Assembly: GCF_018919395.1 (NCBI RefSeq)
Contig: NZ_JAHLME010000009.1
Location: 1-64,000, forward strand
Length of the DNA: 64,000 nt
Direction of reading: 5' to 3'
Origin: Geomonas azotofigens
GTDB taxonomy: Bacteria > Desulfobacterota > Desulfuromonadia > Geobacterales > Geobacteraceae
Part shown: one piece after another, positions 53,446 through 61,335 of the stretch
Layout: every line of letters begins with the position of its first letter
Numbering within the stretch: position 1 is the stretch's first letter
The notes under the pieces: generated by a model
Told to the model about the DNA's origin: nothing
Databases searched by the model: none
The model's input: the letters and a program-made list of their open reading frames with translations, nothing else
Made by a program: the position numbers and the translations under genes

Positions 53446-54717
53446 ATGAAGGTTTTAGTTGTAGGCAGCGGCGGGAGGGAGCACGCGCTGGTCTGGAAGA
53501 TCGCCCAGTCCCCGCTGGTGGAGAAGGTGTTCTGCGCACCGGGCAACCCGGGCACCGCGACGCTGGCTGAAAACGTGGATATCGCGGTCGACAACCTCCA
53601 GGGGCTGCTCGACTTCGCCAAGAAGGAAGGGGTGCAACTGACCGTGGTCGGTCCGGAGCTGCCGCTTTCCCTGGGCCTGGTCGACCTCTTCGAGGAGAAC
53701 GGCCTGAAGGCCTTCGGCGCCCGCAAGAACGCCGCCATCATCGAGGCGTCGAAAGCGTTCTCCAAGGACCTGATGCAGAAGTACAACGTTCCGACGGCGG
53801 CGTACGGCGTCTTCACCGAGATCCCCGCCGCCATTGACTTCATCGATAAGACCGGGATCCCCATCGTGATCAAGGCCGACGGCCTGGCAGCGGGCAAAGG
53901 GGTGATCATCGCCCAGACCCGCGACGAGGCGGTGGCCGCAGTCACCGACATGCTCTCCGGCAACGCCTTCGGCGCCGCCGGCTCCCGCGTGGTCATCGAG
54001 GAGTTCCTGAAAGGGGAGGAGGCGTCCTTCCTCGCCTTCACCGACGGCGAGCGCATCATCCCGCTCGCTTCCGCACAGGACCACAAGGCGGTCTACGACG
54101 GCGACAAGGGCCCCAATACCGGCGGCATGGGCGCCTACTCCCCGGCCCCGGTGGTGACCCCCCCCATTCACGAGAAGGCCATGGCCGAAGTCATGCGCCG
54201 CACCGTGGACGGCATGAAGGCGGAAGGGCGTCGTTACCAGGGCGTTCTCTACGCCGGTCTCATGATCGACGGCGATTCCGTCAAGACCCTCGAGTTCAAC
54301 GCCCGTTTCGGCGACCCCGAGTGCCAGCCGCTTCTGATGCGCATGAAGTCCGACATCGTTCCCATCCTGATGGCGGTTGCCTCCGGCAGCCTGGAAGGCG
54401 TCGAGATCGAGTGGCACGACAAGGCCGCGGTCTGCGTGGTGCTGGCGGCGGAAGGGTATCCCGCCGACTACCGCAAGGGAGACGTCATAGAGGGGTTAGC
54501 TGAGGCCGGCAAGGTTGAGGACCTGGTCGTGTTCCACGCCGGCACCAAGGCCAGCGGCGAGAAGATCGTCACCAACGGCGGCCGTGTGCTCGGCGTCACC
54601 GCCCTCGGCTCCACCGTGAAGGAAGCCATCGACCGCGCCTACAGCGGCGTCAAGCTGATCACCTGGCCCGGCATGCACCACAGAAAAGACATCGGCGCCA
54701 AGGCCATGAACCGTTAA
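53446..54717 (+). CDS. purD: Phosphoribosylamine-glycine ligase
   Basis: The protein has 423 residues with a taaggag ribosome site. It joins glycine to phosphoribosylamine using ATP, the second step of purine synthesis. Characteristic parts are VLVVGSGGREHALVWK at the N-terminus, the ATP-grasp lid VIKADGLAAGKGVIIA (about 142-157), AQDHKAVYDGDKGPNTGGMG, and LEFNARFGDPECQ with the metal-binding Glu and Asn. All key residues seen in the family are present. Confidence 0.98.
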   Translation: MKVLVVGSGGREHALVWKIAQSPLVEKVFCAPGNPGTATLAENVDIAVDNLQGLLDFAKKEGVQLTVVGPELPLSLGLVDLFEENGLKAFGARKNAAIIEASKAFSKDLMQKYNVPTAAYGVFTEIPAAIDFIDKTGIPIVIKADGLAAGKGVIIAQTRDEAVAAVTDMLSGNAFGAAGSRVVIEEFLKGEEASFLAFTDGERIIPLASAQDHKAVYDGDKGPNTGGMGAYSPAPVVTPPIHEKAMAEVMRRTVDGMKAEGRRYQGVLYAGLMIDGDSVKTLEFNARFGDPECQPLLMRMKSDIVPILMAVASGSLEGVEIEWHDKAAVCVVLAAEGYPADYRKGDVIEGLAEAGKVEDLVVFHAGTKASGEKIVTNGGRVLGVTALGSTVKEAIDRAYSGVKLITWPGMHHRKDIGAKAMNR

Positions 54718-54730
54718 ACCCCAAAACCGT

Positions 54731-54929
54731 TGGCCACGGAGAAAATCTGAGAACTTCGGAGAAAACCTAAAGCAATTGCCACCGAGAAAATCCAAGCAGG
54801 TCCGAGAGACCCAAAGCCTTTGGGCTTAAAACCAAAACCAGTGGTTTCTCAGATTTCCTCAGATGTGCTCCGTGGCTAATTGGTTCGTTTTTGTCGTTCT
54901 CGGATTTCCTCAGATTTTCTCCGTGGCTA
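54731..54929. repeat. Nested family B elements, purD/purE gap
   Basis: Two left arms (54731 tggccacggagaaaatctga; 54775 tgccaccgagaaaatccaag) and two right arms (ending 54878 and 54929, both ctccgtggcta) are arranged as one element inside another. Confidence 0.8.
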
Positions 54930-54962
54930 ATGGTTTTATCTTTTTCGTTTTTAGGAGATTTT

Positions 54963-55469
54963 ATGTCCAATCCGACCGTTTTGATTCTGATGGGAAGCGA
55001 CTCCGACCTGACCACCATGGAGGAGACGGCCAGGGTTCTTACCGAATTCGGCGTCCCCTACGAGATGCACGTTTCCTCGGCGCACCGCTCCCCCGCCAAG
55101 ACCTCCAAGCTCACCCGCGAGGCCGAAGGGCGCGGCATCCAGGTCATCATCGCCGCCGCCGGCATGGCGGCCCACCTGGCCGGCGTCGTCGCCGCCGAAA
55201 CGCCGCTGCCGGTCATCGCCGTCCCCATGCCGGGCGGCGCCTTGAACGGCGTGGACGCCCTCTACGCCATGGTGCAGATGCCCGGCGGCATGCCGGTCGC
55301 GACCATGGCCATCGGCAAGGCCGGCGCCAAGAACGCGGGACTCCTCGCGGTGCAGATGCTCTCCCTGTCCAACCCCGATTTGCGCGCCAAGTTCGTCGCC
55401 TACAAGACGCGCATGGCCGAAGAGGTGGAAGAGAAGGACCAGGCGCTGCAGGCCGCGCTGCGGAAGTGA
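54963..55469 (+). CDS. purE: N5-carboxyaminoimidazole ribonucleotide mutase
   Basis: The protein has 168 residues from ATG 54963 (taggaga ribosome site); a longer frame from 54891 is encoded by the repeat and rejected. It is class I PurE, moving the carboxyl group from N5 to C4 of the imidazole. LMGSDSDLTTMEE, VSSAHRSP (catalytic His), AAAGMAAHLAGVVAA, VPMPGGALNGVDAL and MPGGMPVATMAIG are all present. A PurK partner is not seen in the window. Confidence 0.97.
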   Translation: MSNPTVLILMGSDSDLTTMEETARVLTEFGVPYEMHVSSAHRSPAKTSKLTREAEGRGIQVIIAAAGMAAHLAGVVAAETPLPVIAVPMPGGALNGVDALYAMVQMPGGMPVATMAIGKAGAKNAGLLAVQMLSLSNPDLRAKFVAYKTRMAEEVEEKDQALQAALRK

Positions 55470-55491
55470 TGCCGTTTGCAATTGATTTTGC

Positions 55492-55518
55492 TTGACAATG
55501 AGCCCCGGGTTGTATACC
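55492..55518 (+). promoter_or_regulatory. Putative promoter of the cytochrome c7 gene
   Basis: A perfect TTGACA (55492-55497) is followed after 15 bp by TATACC (55513-55518). The spacing is shorter than ideal, but the position 43 bp before the start codon fits. Confidence 0.45.
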
Positions 55519-55560
55519 TTCGGGCCGTTTTCAGATCCAAAAATAATGGAGGGAACACTC

Positions 55561-55830
55561 ATGAAAAAGATTTTCGCTGCAGTAGCTCTGACCCTCGCCT
55601 TTGCTGTTACCGCAATGGCTGCTGACTCCGTCGTTTACCCGGCCAAGAACGGCAACGTCACCTTCAACCACAAGGCTCACCAGGGCAAAAACGAGTGCAA
55701 AGTCTGCCACGGCGACGGCGCTCCGGCTAAGATCGCCATCAACAAGGAAGCTGCTCACGGCAAGGCTTGCAAAGAGTGCCACGCTGCCAAGGGCGGCCCG
55801 ACCAAGTGTGGCGACTGCCACAAGAAGTAA
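55561..55830 (+). CDS. ppcA: Triheme periplasmic cytochrome c7, PpcA family
   Basis: The protein has 89 residues from ATG 55561 behind aatggaggga. The signal peptide MKKIFAAVALTLAFAVTAMA is cleaved before ADSVVYPAKNG. The mature protein of about 69 residues has three CX2CH motifs (CKVCH, CKECH, CGDCH) plus the spaced histidines FNHKAHQ and AAHGKAC that act as distal ligands, and the ending GPTKCGDCHKK. This is the pattern of Geobacter PpcA, which shuttles electrons across the periplasm to outer-membrane conduits. There is a strong terminator right after it, so it can be expressed alone. Whether it is the PpcA orthologue or a PpcB-E paralogue cannot be settled here; the symbol is by similarity and context. 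Confidence 0.93.
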   Translation: MKKIFAAVALTLAFAVTAMAADSVVYPAKNGNVTFNHKAHQGKNECKVCHGDGAPAKIAINKEAAHGKACKECHAAKGGPTKCGDCHKK

Positions 55831-55862
55831 TCTCCCTTTGGGGAAGTCAAATTGCAGTCTTA

Positions 55863-55896
55863 GGGGTAACAGGTCAGCCTGTTACCCCTTTTTTTT
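55863..55896 (+). terminator. Terminator after the cytochrome c7 gene
   Basis: A perfect 11-bp stem ggggtaacagg/cctgttacccc with a 4-nt loop is followed by eight T. Confidence 0.96.
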
Positions 55897-55924
55897 GATC
55901 ACTAGTGTATTCGTAATTTTTGTT

Positions 55925-55952
55925 TTGCGCTTATTGACAATTTGTCTATAAT
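55925..55952 (+). promoter_or_regulatory. Putative promoter of the resB-ccsA-cytochrome operon
   Basis: A consensus TATAAT (55947-55952) has TTGCGC 16 bp upstream as a partial -35. A TTGACA nearer by (55934) is only 7 bp away and cannot pair with it. Confidence 0.5.
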
Positions 55953-55999
55953 GGCAAACCTGCTACGACAGCTGTACATAACCTTACCGGGAGACGGCC

Positions 56000-57361
56000 T
56001 TGACTACGACGAACAAACGAGGATTTGCACAAGAGGTTTGGGATTTTTTCTGCTCCTTAAAACTTTCCATTTTCCTGCTCATCGGGCTGGCGCTGGTATC
56101 GATCATCGGCACCGTCATTCAGCAGGGGCCGCAGCGTGAATACCTGGCGACTCTCTCCGAGACCAAAATCCGCCTGTATAGCGCCCTCGGCTTCTTCGAC
56201 ATGTACCACTCCTGGTGGTTCATCCTCCTTCTTTACCTGCTCACCCTGAATCTGATCTGCTGCTCCATCAAGAGGCTGCCGCGCGTCTGGAAGGTGGTTT
56301 CCGAGCCGGTGCTGGTGATGGACGACAATTTCGAGAAGTCGCTGGCCAACGTAAAGGACCTCAAGCTCAAGGGCTCCAAGGAAGAACTCAAGGAGCGCAT
56401 GGCCGCCTTCCTGAGGACCGAGTTCGCCGCGCCGGTGATCACCGAGAGCAACGGCGAGTACCACCTCTTCGCACAGAAGAGCCCCTGGTGCCGCCTCGGC
56501 GTCTACGTGGTGCACCTCTCCATCATCGTCATCTTCATCGGAGCGCTGATCGGCTCCTTCGCCGGTTACAAGGCGTACACCAACATCCCCGAGGGGGGCT
56601 CGGTCTCCCAGGTGCAGACCCAGAGCGGCAAGATGATCCCGCTGGGCTTCGATGTGCGCTGCGAGAAGTTCTCCGTTTCCTTCTACGACACCGGCGCTCC
56701 CAAGGAGTTCAGGAGCGTCCTGACCGTGTTGGAGAACGGGCAGCCGGTGCCGGGCTTCCAGAACCGCCCCATCATCGTCAACGACCCGCTCACCTACAAG
56801 GGGATCACCTTCTACCAGTCCAGCTATGGTCAGTCCGACGAGGGGTCGCTCTACCACATCACCGTGCGTGACCGCAAGGGGGGCGCCCCGGTCAAGCTGA
56901 ACGCCCGCCAGGGCGAGCGCGTGGCACTTCCCGGCGGTGCCTTCCTCTCCGTCATGGAGGCGACCATGGACGTGCGTCCCTTCATGAGGGGCTTCGACGG
57001 TCCCGGCGCCCAGGTCGAGTTCACCCCGGCCGGCGGCAACCCGCAGCCGTTCGTGATCCTATCCGACAAGTACGAGTCCTTCAACGCCCAGCACGGCGGC
57101 GACCTCTTGATCACCTTCGACGGCATGGACCAGAAGTTCTACACCGGTCTGCAGGTGGCCCACGACCCGGGTGTCTGGGTGGTCTGGTTCGGTTGCTTCC
57201 TGATGGTGGTGGGTATCTGCATGGCGTTCTTCATGTCCCACAAGCGGGTGTGGGCGCGCGTCACCGATTCCGGGGTCACCCTGGGCGGTTCCGCCAGCAA
57301 GAACCCGGCAGGCTTTGAGATCTGTTTTGATGACCTGGTCGAGAAACTCGGCAAGGCTTAA
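56000..57361 (+). CDS. resB: ResB-like cytochrome c biogenesis protein (System II), second copy
   Basis: The protein has 453 residues starting at a TTG (56000) with gggaga 6 bp upstream. Helices lie near residues 18-36, 65-85 and 160-180, a long periplasmic domain follows (about 180-390, including ITFYQSSYG, typical of the family) and a final helix near 400-420 (VVWFGCFLMVVGICMAFFM). It is the canonical ResB layout and longer than the first copy. Together with the CcsA 68 bp downstream it should attach heme to periplasmic cytochromes such as the c7 protein just upstream. Confidence 0.94.
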   Translation: MTTTNKRGFAQEVWDFFCSLKLSIFLLIGLALVSIIGTVIQQGPQREYLATLSETKIRLYSALGFFDMYHSWWFILLLYLLTLNLICCSIKRLPRVWKVVSEPVLVMDDNFEKSLANVKDLKLKGSKEELKERMAAFLRTEFAAPVITESNGEYHLFAQKSPWCRLGVYVVHLSIIVIFIGALIGSFAGYKAYTNIPEGGSVSQVQTQSGKMIPLGFDVRCEKFSVSFYDTGAPKEFRSVLTVLENGQPVPGFQNRPIIVNDPLTYKGITFYQSSYGQSDEGSLYHITVRDRKGGAPVKLNARQGERVALPGGAFLSVMEATMDVRPFMRGFDGPGAQVEFTPAGGNPQPFVILSDKYESFNAQHGGDLLITFDGMDQKFYTGLQVAHDPGVWVVWFGCFLMVVGICMAFFMSHKRVWARVTDSGVTLGGSASKNPAGFEICFDDLVEKLGKA

Positions 57362-57429
57362 CAGGATAAAAACCATAACGGGGCTTGCCCCATGCCGCTC
57401 TAACTGAACGTCCGGAGGGTAATATTCAT

Positions 57430-58278
57430 ATGTCCAGTTCCATGCTTTTCAATGTGACTATGGTCATCTACATGGTCTCCACCTGCATATTCTTCGCATT
57501 CCTCGCCTCGCGCACCAAGGCTGTGGGGCTTGCCGGTACCTATGCCGCGCTTTTCGGTTTCCTGGTTCAGACCGCCGCCATCGGGCTGCGCTGGAAGGAG
57601 TCCTATGACCAGGGGCACGGCCATGCGCCGCTGTCCAACCTGTTCGAGTCCGTGGTCTTCTTCTCCTGGACCATCGTCCTGATCTTCCTGATCATCGACT
57701 TCAAGTACAAGTATCGCGCCATCGGCTTCTTCGTCATCCCGTTCGCGCTGTTCGGCATGGCCTGGGCACAGCTCGGCCTGGACAGCGGCATCGAGCCGCT
57801 GGTTCCCGCGCTGCAGAGTAACTGGCTCATGTACCACGTCATCACCTGCTTCCTGGGCTACGCCGCCTTCGCGGTCGCCTGCGGCATCTCCATCATGTAC
57901 CTGATCCGCGAGTCCATGGAAAAGGGTGGCGGCAACGCCCAGGCCGGCGGCCTGCTCTCCATGTTCCCGTCCATCAGGATCCTGGATGACCTGAACTACA
58001 AAGCGATCATGATCGGCTTCCCGCTCCTCTCCCTCGGCATCATCACCGGCGCAGCCTGGGCCAACTATGCCTGGGGCACCTACTGGAGCTGGGACCCGAA
58101 GGAGACCTGGTCCCTGATCGTCTGGTTCGTCTACGCGGCGTTCCTCCATGCCCGCATCACCCGCGGCTGGGTCGGTCGTCGTGCGGCCATCCTTTCCGTG
58201 ATCGGCTTCGCTGCCACCATCTTCTGCTACCTGGGGGTCAACCTCTTCCTTTCCGGTCTGCACAGCTACGGGAAGTAG
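57430..58278 (+). CDS. ccsA: CcsA/ResC-like cytochrome c assembly protein, second copy
   Basis: The protein has 282 residues from ATG 57430 with cggaggg about 11 bp upstream; a longer frame from 57385 has no ribosome site. There are about eight transmembrane helices, with the WWD heme-handling motif YAWGTYWSWDPKETWSLI near residues 216-233 and conserved His in MYHVITCFLGY and FLHARITRGW. It works as the heme channel and ligation core with ResB. It differs from the first copy (YWNWDPVEVW there), so the two are diverged paralogues. Confidence 0.95.
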   Translation: MSSSMLFNVTMVIYMVSTCIFFAFLASRTKAVGLAGTYAALFGFLVQTAAIGLRWKESYDQGHGHAPLSNLFESVVFFSWTIVLIFLIIDFKYKYRAIGFFVIPFALFGMAWAQLGLDSGIEPLVPALQSNWLMYHVITCFLGYAAFAVACGISIMYLIRESMEKGGGNAQAGGLLSMFPSIRILDDLNYKAIMIGFPLLSLGIITGAAWANYAWGTYWSWDPKETWSLIVWFVYAAFLHARITRGWVGRRAAILSVIGFAATIFCYLGVNLFLSGLHSYGK

Positions 58279-58302
58279 TCGTCCAAGAAGGTAACTCGAT
58301 CA

Positions 58303-59307
58303 ATGCGACACTCCCTCGTGATCTTTCCTTTGGCAGTAGCGCTGTATCTGCTCTGCGTCGGCGTCACCCTCACTCCGGGTGACGCCCTCGCCGAGCCGTT
58401 CAAGTGCAGCATCTGCCACAAGGATCTGACCCGAGGGAGTGTTCCGCATAAGCCGGTGGCCTCGGGGCGGTGCCTGGACTGCCACCAGCAATTCAACGAC
58501 AACCACCCGATGGGCAAGGACAGCATGGGGTTCAAGGTCCCCAAGGACAAACTCTGCGCGACCTGCCACGGCCACCTGGTCCAGAAGCCGGTGCTGCACA
58601 AGCCGGTGGGGCTTGGGCAGTGCACCAACTGTCACATGGCGCACAGCGCCGAGGTGAAGTCCCTTTTGAAGGATCCTTCCCCCGCGCTCTGTTTCCGCTG
58701 TCATCCCCAGGATCACTTTACCGGTGCCTTCACCCACAAGCCGGTGGCCGACGGCGACTGCCTCGCCTGCCACGACGCGCACCAGTCGGAAAGCAAGTCC
58801 CTGCTGAGAAAGCCGGGCTCCGAGCTCTGCTTCATGTGCCATGACCGGAGCATCGCCATGGGCAAGTCGGTGCACCAGCCGGTGCGCAACGGCGATTGCG
58901 TCAACTGCCACCAGATTCACGGCGGCCCCTACCGCAAGCTCCTCAAGGACGACTACCCGACCGCCCTGTACAAGCCTTTCAGCTACGACGCTTTCCCGAT
59001 CTGCTTCCGCTGTCACGATCCCAAGCTCGCCTCGGCGGAGACCACCGACAGGTTCACCAAGTTCAGAAACGGCCAGCGCAACCTGCACGCGGTCCACGTC
59101 AACAAGGTGGCCAAGGCCCGCTCCTGCAGGATGTGCCATAACCCGCATGCCGAGCAGCAGGAGCGCCTGATCTATCCCAAGGCGGAAGGGTTCGGAACCT
59201 GGGATATCCCGATTCGTTTCGATGCCACCGCCACCGGCGGCGGCTGTTCCGTGGGCTGCCACAGGACCTTGCGCTACGACAGGGTGAAAGCCATTGAACA
59301 GCAGTAG
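58303..59307 (+). CDS. Multiheme c-type cytochrome with doubled CXXCH repeats (11 motifs)
   Basis: The protein has 334 residues with a Sec signal (LVIFPLAVALYLLCVGVTL, ending near ALA-EP). It has ten CX2CH motifs (CSICH, CLDCH, CATCH, CTNCH, CFRCH, CLACH, CFMCH, CVNCH, CFRCH, CRMCH) and one CX3CH (CSVGCH) near the end. Motifs come in pairs, each pair followed by a C[T/L/V][N/A]CH.{2}H pattern and VHKPV/THKPV/VHQPV segments whose His are probable distal ligands: the doubled-CXXCH domain. It lies 24 bp after ccsA in one operon and from synteny may correspond to the OmcQ-type cytochrome of Geobacter. It is probably a periplasmic or outer-membrane-associated electron carrier. Confidence 0.93.
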   Translation: MRHSLVIFPLAVALYLLCVGVTLTPGDALAEPFKCSICHKDLTRGSVPHKPVASGRCLDCHQQFNDNHPMGKDSMGFKVPKDKLCATCHGHLVQKPVLHKPVGLGQCTNCHMAHSAEVKSLLKDPSPALCFRCHPQDHFTGAFTHKPVADGDCLACHDAHQSESKSLLRKPGSELCFMCHDRSIAMGKSVHQPVRNGDCVNCHQIHGGPYRKLLKDDYPTALYKPFSYDAFPICFRCHDPKLASAETTDRFTKFRNGQRNLHAVHVNKVAKARSCRMCHNPHAEQQERLIYPKAEGFGTWDIPIRFDATATGGGCSVGCHRTLRYDRVKAIEQQ

Positions 59308-59361
59308 CCAACCTCCGACGCCTCCCCACGCTGCCTCCCCTGCCGACGTACAGGTTCACTG

Positions 59362-60333
59362 ATGCTGCCTAAATTCTCCGTCATAATACCGGTCAAGCCC
59401 GGCGGCGAGGTACGCGCGCTCGCGGGAATCGCGCAGGCGACCTACCCCCCGGAGCTCTTCGAGGTGCTGGTCGCCTACGGCTGCCAGCCCAGCGTGCAGA
59501 GGAATACGGCGGCGCGTGAGGCCGGTGGCGACATCCTCTATTTCCTGGATGACGATTCCGGCGTCGCGGCGGGCTTTCTCGACAGGGCGGCCGCGCACTA
59601 CCGCGAGCAGAACGTCGCCGCCGTGGGTGGCCCGTCGCTTACCCCGGCAAGTGATTCTCCCCTGCAGCGCGCCATCGGCATCGCCTTCGCCTCGGCGGTC
59701 GGCGGCGGCGGGGTGCGCAACCGCTACCGCAAGTTCGGCTCGGCCCGCTACAGCAGCGACAGCGAGTTGATCCTGTGCAACCTGAGCTTTCGGCGCGAGA
59801 TCTTTCTCACCCACGAGGGGCTGGACGAGCGGCTCTATCCCAACGAGGAAAACGAGCTGATGGACCGGTTGCAGCAGGAAGGGCACCTGCTGGTGCACGA
59901 CCCGGAACTGGCCGTGCAGCGCAGCCAGCGCCGCACCTACCGAGCCTACGTCCGGCAGATGTACGGCTACGGGCGAGGGCGTGGCGAGCAGACCCTGATC
60001 GCGGGGAAGCTGAAGCCGATCACGCTGGCTCCTTCGCTCTTCCTGCTCTATGCGCTGCTGGTCCCCTTCCTCGGGGTGCCGCTTTTGAACCTGCCGCTCT
60101 GGGGTTACCTGGCCGTCGTGCTGCTGGCGTCGTTGCAGGGAAGCTTCGCCGGCAAGGACGCCGCGCTCTTTCCCCGGCTTGTGCTGGTGTACCCGACGCT
60201 GCACCTGGTCTATGGCGCCGGCGTCATCCGCGGCCTGATCAGCCCCCGTTACCGTGCCGGCAAGCAGACCCACTGGGAGGTCGAGGTGCGGCGGGTGAAA
60301 GCGTTCGGGGAATCAGTTCTAGCGACTAAATGA
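59362..60333 (+). CDS. GT2 family membrane-associated glycosyltransferase
   Basis: The protein has 323 residues. It starts FSVIIPVKPGGEVRAL, has the acidic metal-binding LDDDSGVAAG (about 63-72) and GGPSLTPA, then ED-like acceptor region YPNEENELMDRL. Two to three hydrophobic helices occupy about 220-295 (LFLLYALLVPFLGVPLLNL and following). This matches processive or membrane-tethered GT2 enzymes of polysaccharide synthesis. It begins 54 bp after the cytochrome gene and heads a run of three glycosyltransferases. The sugar and acceptor are unknown. Confidence 0.85.
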   Translation: MLPKFSVIIPVKPGGEVRALAGIAQATYPPELFEVLVAYGCQPSVQRNTAAREAGGDILYFLDDDSGVAAGFLDRAAAHYREQNVAAVGGPSLTPASDSPLQRAIGIAFASAVGGGGVRNRYRKFGSARYSSDSELILCNLSFRREIFLTHEGLDERLYPNEENELMDRLQQEGHLLVHDPELAVQRSQRRTYRAYVRQMYGYGRGRGEQTLIAGKLKPITLAPSLFLLYALLVPFLGVPLLNLPLWGYLAVVLLASLQGSFAGKDAALFPRLVLVYPTLHLVYGAGVIRGLISPRYRAGKQTHWEVEVRRVKAFGESVLATK

Positions 60334-60384
60334 AATGTATTGACCTTTCAACGAAAGTAGAGCGTTGAAGAGCTTTTGAGGGAG

Positions 60385-61335
60385 ATGAACGTGGACCTGA
60401 GCATAGTAGTTCCCATTTACAACGAGGAAGACAATATCCCGATCCTGCACGAGCGGATCAGCGAGGCGCTGATCGATGCCGGGCTGGAGTACGAACTGAT
60501 CCTGGTCGATGACGGTTCCTCCGATAACTCTTATCCTGCTTTGAAGCGCCTGTCCTCGAAGGACGACCGGGTCAAGGTGATCCGCCTGCGTCGCAACTTC
60601 GGGCAGACCGCCGCCATGGCCGCCGGGTTCGATTCCGCCAGCGGACGAGTCGTGGTCCCCATGGACGGCGACTTGCAGAACGACCCGCTCGACATTCCGC
60701 TGCTTTTGAAACGCATCGACGAGGGATACGACGTCGTGTCCGGGTGGCGCAAGGACCGCAAGGACACCTTCGTGAACAGGAAACTCCCCTCCATCCTGGC
60801 CAACTCGATTATCTCCAAGATGACCGGCGTACACCTGCACGACTACGGCTGCACCTTGAAAGCCTACCGGCGCGAGGTCCTCGACGACGTCAACCTGTAC
60901 GGCGAGATGCACCGTTTCGTCCCGGCACTTGCCCACCAGGTTGGCGCGCGGGTCACCGAGATGCCGGTCCGTCATCACGAGAGGCTGCACGGCAAGAGCA
61001 AGTACGGCATCTCCCGGACCACGAAGGTGATCCTCGACCTGATGACGGTGAAGTTCCTGCTGAGCTACTCGACCAAGCCGATCCAGCTTTTCGGCCGCTG
61101 GGGGATCTACACCCTGTGCGCGGGTTGCCTGAGCGGCGCGGTCACCGTGTACATGAAGTTTTTCGAGAACACCAGCATGAACAGGAACCCCCTGTTGATC
61201 CTGACCGCGTTTCTGCTCTTCATGGGGGTCCAGTTCATCGTACTGGGGCTTCTGGCGGAACTGAGCGCCCGCACCTACTACGAGGCGCAAGGGAAGCCGA
61301 TCTACAACATCAAGGAAAAGATCAACTTTGTCTGA
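60385..61335 (+). CDS. GT2 polyprenyl-phosphate glycosyltransferase with C-terminal membrane helices (GtrB/ArnC-like)
   Basis: The protein has 316 residues from ATG 60385; GTG 60391 (MDLSIVVPIYNEE) is at a better distance from the gagggag ribosome site and may be the true start. Motifs: LVDDGSSDNS, MDGDLQNDP (DXD-type metal site), DYGCTLKAYRREVL, HHERLHGKSKYG. Two helices close the C-terminus (LCAGCLSGAVTVYMKF and LLILTAFLLFMGVQFIVLGL). This is the GtrB/ArnC/DPM family that loads a sugar onto undecaprenyl phosphate. It probably feeds a flippase and transferase for surface glycan modification. Confidence 0.9.
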   Translation: MNVDLSIVVPIYNEEDNIPILHERISEALIDAGLEYELILVDDGSSDNSYPALKRLSSKDDRVKVIRLRRNFGQTAAMAAGFDSASGRVVVPMDGDLQNDPLDIPLLLKRIDEGYDVVSGWRKDRKDTFVNRKLPSILANSIISKMTGVHLHDYGCTLKAYRREVLDDVNLYGEMHRFVPALAHQVGARVTEMPVRHHERLHGKSKYGISRTTKVILDLMTVKFLLSYSTKPIQLFGRWGIYTLCAGCLSGAVTVYMKFFENTSMNRNPLLILTAFLLFMGVQFIVLGLLAELSARTYYEAQGKPIYNIKEKINFV

